A stretch of DNA of 10,345 nt from Gammaproteobacteria bacterium (GTDB lineage Bacteria; Pseudomonadota; Gammaproteobacteria; Thiohalomonadales; Thiohalomonadaceae). Where the stretch lies: the NCBI GenBank assembly GCA_026193675.1, contig JAPHSO010000375.1, positions 1 through 10,345 of the forward strand, written 5' to 3'. The notes under the pieces are model-generated. The model saw only the letters and a list, made by a program, of their open reading frames with translations. It was not told the origin of the DNA and made no database searches. This document shows, piece after piece, positions 5,625 to 10,345 of this stretch; the stretch's first letter is position 1, and each line of letters begins with the position of its first letter. The position numbers and the translations under genes are program-made.

Positions 5625-6236
5625 ATGAACCGCCCGCTACTAGAGCTTCGAAAGCTCTCTACCCTGCACCTTAAGCCACTCTCCCTCTCTCTTTATAGGG
5701 GAGAAATATCAGCGCTGCGTGGTAGCTCTGGTGCCGGGAAAAGCCTGCTGTTGCGCTCAATTTGCGATCTGATTGAGCATCAGGGAGAGCTCTTTCTTAA
5801 TGATGTGAGTCACCTGAAGATGGCCGCTCACCAGTGGCGTCGCTCTGTTGGAATGCTCGCCGCAGAGAGCCACTGGTGGCATGAAACTATCGGAGAACAC
5901 TTCTCTGATCCGGCTGGAATTTCGGAACCTTTGTTACAACTTGGACTCTCTTCAGCAATTCTCGATCAGGGGGTAACCCACTGCTCCACAGGTGAGCGCC
6001 AACGCCTGGCCCTGATTCGATTGCTTCAGAACGAGCCGCAGGTACTCCTTCTGGATGAACCCACCTCGGGGCTTGATCAGACTTCAGCGCTTAAAGTTGA
6101 GGAGATGATTAAAAGCTATGTCGAACAACACCAGGCTGCCGCTATCTGGATCAGCCATGATCCTGAACAGTGTCGCCGCGTTGCAACTCATCAACTGATG
6201 ATGGATAACGGCCTGGTCTCCGAGGATATTTTATGA
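5625..6236 (+). CDS. fetA: ABC transporter ATPase, FetA (YbbL)-like
   Basis: A 203-residue ABC ATPase, probably paired with the membrane protein encoded next. Walker A is GSSGAGKS (33-40), Walker B is VLLLDEP (140-146) with catalytic E145, and the switch histidine is H178 (WISHDP). The signature is a variant, CSTGERQR (120-127), instead of LSGGE/Q. By alignment with E. coli FetA the Q-loop glutamine (CAQT) falls on A80, with E81 next to it (AAES). The end LLLDEP...EEMIKSYV...WISHD closely follows the FetA pattern. The known E. coli FetAB is linked to iron export and peroxide resistance, so a metal-export role is inferred from the partner. The ATG at 5625 has no clear ribosome binding site. 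The stop overlaps the fetB start by four bases (ATGA), indicating translational coupling. Confidence 0.85.
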   Translation: MNRPLLELRKLSTLHLKPLSLSLYRGEISALRGSSGAGKSLLLRSICDLIEHQGELFLNDVSHLKMAAHQWRRSVGMLAAESHWWHETIGEHFSDPAGISEPLLQLGLSSAILDQGVTHCSTGERQRLALIRLLQNEPQVLLLDEPTSGLDQTSALKVEEMIKSYVEQHQAAAIWISHDPEQCRRVATHQLMMDNGLVSEDIL

Positions 6237-7030
6237 TCCTTCTCACTCCGCTAGATCTGACTATCGCAGCGCTGCTGGTACTGCTACTCGCCCTGGTTAG
6301 CTGGAGAAGTGGTGCCGCCGTAGAGCGTAAACTGCTCTGGTCTGCTGTCAGAACCACCCTGCAACTCCTGCTGATCGGCTGGATTTTAAAACTGCTGTTT
6401 GATCAGAGCAATCCGCTGTGGATAGCCCTGATGGCAACCATCATGCTGCTTATCGCAGGACGTGAGGTGATGAGCCGACAGCAGCGCTCCTTTAGTGGGA
6501 TTTGGGGCTATGGCATGGGAACAGTAGCGATGTTTGTCTCCTCTTTCGGAGTTGCCCTGATCGCGCTGCAGTTCATTATCCGGCCTGAGCCATGGTATAT
6601 GCCCCAATATGCGATACCCCTACTGGGGATGCTTTTGGGCAATACGATGAATGGAATATCTCTGGGTCTTGACCGTCTGACCAGCTCTGCCTGGGAGCAA
6701 CGTCATCAGCTTGAGGCCAAACTGATGCTCGGTTTTACCGCCAGAGATGCGATGAGCCCACTACGACGTGATGCTATTCGTGTCGGTATGATTCCCATGA
6801 TCAATGCCATGGCTGCAGCCGGTGTTGTCTCTCTCCCAGGGATGATGACCGGTCAGATTCTTGCCGGAGCTCCACCAATGGAGGCGGTCAAATACCAGAT
6901 TCTTATTATGTTCCTTATTACCGTTGGAACAGGATTTGGAACCCTGGTCGCCACCACCGCAGGCACCTCCCGCCTGTTTGATGATCGTGAACGGCTGCGT
7001 CTGGACCGATTAAAGAAGAAAGTCAACTAG
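6233..7030 (+). CDS. fetB: FetB (YbbM, UPF0014)-family membrane permease
   Basis: A 265-residue inner-membrane protein of the FetB/UPF0014 family, the permease half of a putative iron exporter. The family signatures are clear: PLLGMLLGNTMNG (129-141), and RVGMIPMINAM followed by SLPGMMTGQILAG (200-212), then YQILIMFLI. Hydrophobic segments lie roughly at 8-23, 36-55, 62-76, 95-115, 124-145, 186-205 and 221-242, and a basic tail (DRLKKKVN) should be cytoplasmic. The length is normal for the family. The start ATG lies within the fetA stop, so the two are made as a unit. Substrate assignment rests on the E. coli FetAB precedent; nothing in this sequence proves iron. A weak hairpin follows at 7047-7070. 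Confidence 0.92.
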   Translation: MILLTPLDLTIAALLVLLLALVSWRSGAAVERKLLWSAVRTTLQLLLIGWILKLLFDQSNPLWIALMATIMLLIAGREVMSRQQRSFSGIWGYGMGTVAMFVSSFGVALIALQFIIRPEPWYMPQYAIPLLGMLLGNTMNGISLGLDRLTSSAWEQRHQLEAKLMLGFTARDAMSPLRRDAIRVGMIPMINAMAAAGVVSLPGMMTGQILAGAPPMEAVKYQILIMFLITVGTGFGTLVATTAGTSRLFDDRERLRLDRLKKKVN

Positions 7031-7046
7031 CCGATTAAGCCTCTAC

Positions 7047-7070
7047 AGTGATGGAATTTCCCCACTCACT
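7047..7070 (+). terminator. Weak hairpin after fetB
   Basis: AGTGATGG (7047-7054) pairs with CCA-c-TCACT (7062-7070) around a seven-base loop with one bulged C. No T-run follows, so this is either a poor intrinsic terminator or a transcript-stabilising stem. Confidence 0.25.
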
Positions 7071-7156
7071 CTATTACATTAGGATTATGTTACTTTGGCT
7101 ACCTCTGACATGCAGAGCATCCAATACCCGATAGAGAGTGAAAAAGAGATCATAAA

Positions 7157-7663
7157 ATGTCTAAGAGACCCTCCTTCTACGCAGATGATGCCATTGCCTA
7201 TGTTGAGACTTATAAAAGCTTAACCTCAAAAAACCTTCAGCAGATTACGCAGATGAAGGAGGAGTTGGAGTCAAAATACTGGGATGGCACCCAAAGTGAT
7301 CACTTCTACTATGTAAAGTTGCGCGCCCACGAACATGCTCTGCAATATAAAGAGACTGGCCGGGCACATGATGGCATGGTCATTATTGGTGACGCTCCAA
7401 AAAATCAGCAAACTGGCCTCTCGGAAGAGGAGGCGAAGGTGAAAGAGCTTGAGGAAGAGGCAAAAAAATTCTCTGACGCAGTCAAAAATATGCAGACGGA
7501 GCTTAAAAAGGGTCAGGCCAGAGAGGTCTCTCTCAAAGGCGAAATAATCCAACGCGATCAGGCAATTAAGCGCCTACAGCGCCAGATGAATAATACTCAG
7601 GGAACCTATGCAGTATTAATCAGTATTCTGATACTTGCTTCTGCACTTGCATTCTGGCTCTAA
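7157..7663 (+). CDS. Tail-anchored coiled-coil protein of unknown function
   Basis: I do not recognise this 168-residue protein. Residues 1-75 form a soluble, aromatic-rich helical region (FYADDAIAYVETYKSL, YWDGTQSDHFYYVKLRAHEH). Residues about 88-146 are rich in Glu, Lys, Gln and regularly spaced hydrophobics, as in a coiled coil. Residues 150-168 are a single hydrophobic segment (YAVLISILILASALAFWL) that ends the protein. There is no signal peptide, so the expected layout is a cytoplasmic body held to the inner membrane by a C-terminal anchor. ATG 7157 is preceded by GAGAT at suitable distance, a modest ribosome binding site. It lies 126 bases after fetB and 51 bases before gor on the same strand, so it may share a transcript with gor. 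No catalytic motif or cysteine is present. Confidence 0.8.
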   Translation: MSKRPSFYADDAIAYVETYKSLTSKNLQQITQMKEELESKYWDGTQSDHFYYVKLRAHEHALQYKETGRAHDGMVIIGDAPKNQQTGLSEEEAKVKELEEEAKKFSDAVKNMQTELKKGQAREVSLKGEIIQRDQAIKRLQRQMNNTQGTYAVLISILILASALAFWL

Positions 7664-7714
7664 CGTCGACATATAAGCAAACACTAATAGAATCAATTTA
7701 CGGAACCAATCACA

Positions 7715-9064
7715 ATGAGCAAACACTACGACCTTCTCTCAATCGGTGGCGGCAGCGGCGGCCTTTCGGCAGCAGAACGCGCAGCAATGTATGGTAAAAA
7801 GGCGGCTGTAATCGAGATGGGCAAGATGGGCGGCACCTGCGTTAACGTCGGTTGTGTTCCTAAAAAGGTGATGTGGAATGCCGCTTCTGTAGCTCACACC
7901 CTGCACGATGCTAAAGATTACGGTTTTGACATCCGCTTTGAGGGCTTCGACTGGGCCAAGCTGGTTGAGGGTCGTGAAAAATATATTAAGGGGATCAACG
8001 ACTGGTATGGAAACTATCTGGACGACTCGAAGATCGACTGGATTAGAGGTGAGGCCAAATTTGTCGATGCCCACACCCTGGAGGTCAACGGTGAGCAATA
8101 TACAGCCGATCATATCGTCATCTCTCCCGGCGGTGTTCCTGCCGTACCCAATGTAGACGGGGCCGAGCACGGTATCACCTCCGACGGTTTCTTTGCCCTC
8201 AATGAGCAGCCGCAACGGGTTGCTGTCGTCGGTTCCGGTTATATCGCTGTTGAGCTTGCCGGGCTGCTCAATGCCCTTGGTAGCGAAGTCGACCTGCTGT
8301 TACGAAAAGGCCACTTCCTCGGCAATTTCGATTCAATGCTGCGTGAAACCCTGATGGAGGAGATGGTCAATGATGGAGTCAATATCCTCCCCAATATGAG
8401 CGTCCTCAAGGTGGAGAAAGATACCAAAGGTAAACTGACCATCCACTGTCACGGCGGTCATGTGATGGAGGGTTTCGACCAACTTATCTGGGCCATTGGA
8501 CGCACCCCCAATACCGCCAACCTAAACCTTGATGCAGCGGGAATTGAACATGATGCTCATGGCTTCATTCCCACCGATGAGTACCAAAATACCAATGTCA
8601 CAGATGTCTATGCGGTGGGTGATGTGATCGGTAAATCACAATTGACCCCTGTTGCAATTGCCGCGGCGCGACGTTTGGGTGACCGTCTGTTTAATCACCA
8701 GCCTGAGCGCAAGCTCGACTACGAAAACATCCCTACAGTGATGTTCAGCCACCCACCCATCGGTACCATCGGTATGACTGAGGGCGAGGCGCGTGAGAGA
8801 TATGGCGACACCGTTAAGATCTACCAGAGCCGCTTTACAGCGATGTATCATGCGCTCACCGATCGTGACAGCAAGACCGCAATGAAGCTGGTCTGTGTCG
8901 GCACCGAAGAGAGGGTGGTCGGTTGCCATCTGATTGGTCTCGGCGTCGATGAGATGCTGCAGGGCTTCGCCGTTGCCATCAAGATGGGGGCCACTAAGGC
9001 TGACTTCGATAATACCGTTGCGATTCACCCCACCAGCTCAGAAGAGCTGGTGACGATGCGCTAG
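7715..9064 (+). CDS. gor: Glutathione-disulfide reductase
   Basis: A 449-residue flavoprotein that reduces glutathione disulfide with NAD(P)H, keeping the cytoplasmic thiol pool reduced. GGGSGG (11-16) binds FAD, and the redox-active disulfide is C42/C47 in GGTCVNVGCVPKKV. GSGYIAVELAG (173-183) is the nicotinamide nucleotide fold, YAVGD (299-303) the second FAD contact, and HPTSSEE (438-444) holds the catalytic H438-E443 pair. R22 (ERAAMYG) matches a glutathione-binding arginine. Similarity to E. coli Gor runs over the whole length. One oddity: of the two arginines that grip the 2'-phosphate of NADPH in E. coli (R198, R204), the first is kept (R197) but the second is G203 (FLGNFD). The ribosome binding site is weak (GGAA, 7702-7705). 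yrdA follows after 22 bases. Confidence 0.95.
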   Translation: MSKHYDLLSIGGGSGGLSAAERAAMYGKKAAVIEMGKMGGTCVNVGCVPKKVMWNAASVAHTLHDAKDYGFDIRFEGFDWAKLVEGREKYIKGINDWYGNYLDDSKIDWIRGEAKFVDAHTLEVNGEQYTADHIVISPGGVPAVPNVDGAEHGITSDGFFALNEQPQRVAVVGSGYIAVELAGLLNALGSEVDLLLRKGHFLGNFDSMLRETLMEEMVNDGVNILPNMSVLKVEKDTKGKLTIHCHGGHVMEGFDQLIWAIGRTPNTANLNLDAAGIEHDAHGFIPTDEYQNTNVTDVYAVGDVIGKSQLTPVAIAAARRLGDRLFNHQPERKLDYENIPTVMFSHPPIGTIGMTEGEARERYGDTVKIYQSRFTAMYHALTDRDSKTAMKLVCVGTEERVVGCHLIGLGVDEMLQGFAVAIKMGATKADFDNTVAIHPTSSEELVTMR

Positions 9065-9086
9065 TCGGGGCCTTAACAAAATCACT

Positions 9087-9614
9087 ATGGATAACCTAAG
9101 AGCCTATAAAGGTATCTCACCTAAAATTGGCGATGGTTGCTTTATCGATCCGATGTCCGTGGTGATTGGTGATGTGGTGATCGGTCGGGACTGCTCTATA
9201 TGGCCAATGGTCTCCATACGGGGTGATGTCCACCGGATCCGAATCGGAGATCGTACCAATATTCAGGACGGCTCCGTGCTCCATGTGACTCACCGGCACC
9301 CTGATGCGCCAGACGGTTTCCCTCTTAATATCGGCAATGATGTCACCGTGGGACATAACGTTACCCTGCACGGCTGCACCATTGATAATCGGTGTCTGGT
9401 GGGCATGGGCTCTACTATTCTAGATGGTGCCGTGCTGGAAGAGGGGGTACTACTTGGAGCGGGTAGTCTGGTCCCCCCTGGCAAAACGCTTGAAGGAGGC
9501 TATCTCTGGGTTGGCTCTCCTGCAAAAAAGATTCGCCCACTCAATGAGAAGGAGCAAAACTGGCTATCCTATTCAGCAGGGCACTATAGTCGACTTAAAG
9601 ATGAGTATCTCTAG
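9087..9614 (+). CDS. yrdA: Gamma-carbonic-anhydrase-like hexapeptide protein YrdA
   Basis: A 175-residue left-handed beta-helix protein of the gamma-carbonic anhydrase/YrdA family, trimeric in characterised members. Hexapeptide-type turns run from about 13 to 135 (VVIGDVVIG, IRIGDRTN, IGNDVTVG, LLGAGSLV). The three metal-ligand histidines are all present: H66 (SVLHVTH), H90 and H95 (VGHNVTLHGC). RGDVH and RTNIQDGS surround the site, and YLWVGSPAKKIRPL followed by a C-terminal helix is as in E. coli YrdA. Carbonic anhydrase activity is not established for many members, so the reaction is uncertain. It starts 22 bases after gor in the same direction and is probably co-transcribed. The ATG has no good ribosome binding site (GGGG 17 bases upstream), which fits translation depending on gor readthrough. 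Confidence 0.93.
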   Translation: MDNLRAYKGISPKIGDGCFIDPMSVVIGDVVIGRDCSIWPMVSIRGDVHRIRIGDRTNIQDGSVLHVTHRHPDAPDGFPLNIGNDVTVGHNVTLHGCTIDNRCLVGMGSTILDGAVLEEGVLLGAGSLVPPGKTLEGGYLWVGSPAKKIRPLNEKEQNWLSYSAGHYSRLKDEYL

Positions 9615-9654
9615 ATAGCGCTCTCATTCTGCTTCACACCACCTACCTCCCCAT

Positions 9655-9668
9655 TTGATCTATATCAA
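9655..9668 (+). promoter_or_regulatory. FNR/ANR binding site, perfect consensus
   Basis: TTGAT-CTAT-ATCAA is an exact match to the FNR consensus TTGAT-N4-ATCAA. FNR activates under oxygen limitation when bound near -41.5. The centre here is 9661.5, about 41 bases before the start predicted from the -10 at 9690-9695, giving class II activator geometry for the gene at 9764. CRP-type sites differ (TGTGA arms). Confidence 0.8.
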
Positions 9669-9689
9669 TGCAAGAATATCCCTAAATAC

Positions 9690-9695
9690 TAATAT
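9690..9695 (+). promoter_or_regulatory. Putative -10 of the FNR-dependent promoter
   Basis: TAATAT matches TATAAT in four of six bases and sits where a class II FNR promoter needs it, with transcription starting near 9702. No separate -35 is expected since the FNR site occupies that position. The leader to ATG 9764 would be about 62 bases. Confidence 0.5.
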
Positions 9696-9714
9696 GTTAA
9701 ACTTGGCCAATGTC

Positions 9715-9725
9715 GCATAATATGC
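9715..9725. promoter_or_regulatory. Small palindrome in the leader of the 9764 gene
   Basis: GCATA-A-TATGC is a perfect inverted repeat with a one-base centre, about 13 bases after the predicted transcript start. It could bind a second regulator, or form nothing at all: the loop is too small for a stable RNA hairpin. No regulator is recognised. Confidence 0.25.
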
Positions 9726-9763
9726 ATGGTTAATTGTCGGTTTAATATTTAAGGACTTTTGCA

Positions 9764-10345
9764 ATGAAGAGATCCGTACTCGCTGTAATATGGCTTGCGC
9801 TTGTTTTGGTAGCGCCTTCGCTATTTACACCAAACATCGCACACGCTCAAATAACCAGTATCGCCGATGCCATCAATAAATCTGGACGCCAGCGGATGCT
9901 TTCTCAAAGAATTCTCTCCACCTACTATCAGGTTGGCAAAAACATCAATACAACCAAGAGCAAACAGCAGCTCATCGATGCCGTCAATCTGTTTGAATCG
10001 CAGCTAACAGAACTTCAGGAGTACGCGAAGAAGAGTTCCATTGTTCAGCAGCAGCAAGAGAAAAATATTGATCTAAACGGCGCCCTGAATAAGGTATCAA
10101 GGCTCTGGATTCCAGCAAAAAAGATCGCCACCGAAGAGGTGCAACGCTCTAGAGCTGAGGAGTTACGTGATCTAAATGAGGCTCTGCTTAAAGCCTCCCA
10201 TGCAGTGGTTCTTCAGCTTCAAAGCCTGTCTGGAAGCGAATCTGGCCGACTCGTCAATATTGCCGGTCGCCAGCGGATGCTCTCTCAGCGTCTGTCTAGC
10301 CTCTATATTCTTCAAAGTTGGGGATTCAATAACCCGGAATATGAA
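9764..10345 (+). CDS. Secreted PilJ/NarX-type sensor-domain protein (C-terminus beyond window)
   Basis: An open frame from ATG 9764 continues off the right edge, with 194 residues visible. Residues 1-28 are a signal peptide (cleavage near AHA|Q), so the next part is periplasmic. The body is helical and contains the motif GRQRMLSQR twice, at 41-49 and 168-176, each at the start of a helical unit. This motif marks the PilJ-type N-terminal sensing domain, related to the nitrate/nitrite-sensing P-box region of NarX and NarQ. The protein therefore has at least one full repeat of about 127 residues and the start of a second. Whether it ends as a free periplasmic binding protein or continues to a membrane helix and signalling domain cannot be seen. 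AAGGA (9751-9755), eight bases before ATG, is a good ribosome binding site. The FNR box upstream predicts induction at low oxygen, consistent with nitrate or nitrite sensing. Confidence 0.85.
   Translation, partial: MKRSVLAVIWLALVLVAPSLFTPNIAHAQITSIADAINKSGRQRMLSQRILSTYYQVGKNINTTKSKQQLIDAVNLFESQLTELQEYAKKSSIVQQQQEKNIDLNGALNKVSRLWIPAKKIATEEVQRSRAEELRDLNEALLKASHAVVLQLQSLSGSESGRLVNIAGRQRMLSQRLSSLYILQSWGFNNPEYE

Noticed and set aside
5625..7030. Phosphate, thiamine or amino-acid ABC importer
   Set aside because: The partner is a clear UPF0014/FetB-type protein and there is no periplasmic binding-protein gene, so an importer is unlikely.
7739..8215. 158-codon minus-strand frame inside gor
   Set aside because: Antisense to the FAD and disulfide motifs of gor; no motif of its own and no start signal.
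8636..9028. 130-codon minus-strand frame in the 3' part of gor
   Set aside because: Shadow of the conserved dimerisation domain of Gor; the product shows no recognisable domain.
9687..9693. NarL-type heptamer TACTAAT near the FNR promoter
   Set aside because: A single heptamer with no inverted partner in the usual 7-2-7 layout, overlapping the -10; too short to support.

Overview
The window looks like chromosomal DNA of a free-living or symbiotic gammaproteobacterium. This rests on similarity: the riboflavin synthase, glutathione reductase, YrdA-type hexapeptide protein and GlnK read very close to the E. coli proteins as I remember them. A secreted c-type cytochrome, a TusA-type sulfur carrier, an NtrC/sigma-54 nitrogen promoter and a perfect FNR box suggest a respiring, facultatively anaerobic organism; a sulfur oxidiser is possible but is only inference. 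I see no insertion sequence, phage gene, CRISPR array, tRNA or rRNA. Most of the window is ordinary core genome.

Layout. 1-1349 (minus): a small secreted two-cysteine protein cut by the window edge, then an exported, probably lipid-anchored alpha/beta hydrolase. 1421-2029 (plus): riboflavin synthase ribE, convergent with msrA at 2050-2631 (minus). The 286-base gap between msrA and glnK carries a textbook nitrogen-control region: one good and one weak NtrC site, and a sigma-54 -24/-12 promoter with exact spacing. It drives glnK-amtB (2918-4537), which ends in an intrinsic terminator. After a non-coding stretch come a secreted monoheme cytochrome (4830-5258, plus), a convergent tusA-family gene (5282-5536, minus), and divergent from that a fetA-fetB-like metal export pair with a 4-base overlap (5625-7030). 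An unrecognised tail-anchored coiled-coil protein (7157-7663) then precedes glutathione reductase gor (7715-9064) and yrdA (9087-9614). The right edge holds the start of a secreted PilJ-type sensor-domain protein (9764 onward), placed behind an FNR site with class II geometry.

How the genes fit together. glnK-amtB is the ammonium uptake and sensing pair. msrA, gor, fetAB and tusA share a theme of thiol redox, oxidative damage repair and iron or sulfur handling, but they are separate transcription units, so the theme is only suggestive. The strongest leads are the FNR-controlled secreted protein with two near-identical GRQRMLSQR motifs, the unknown tail-anchored protein next to gor, loss of one NADPH-phosphate arginine in Gor, and loss of the Q-loop glutamine in the FetA-like ATPase. 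I found no convincing new multi-gene system.
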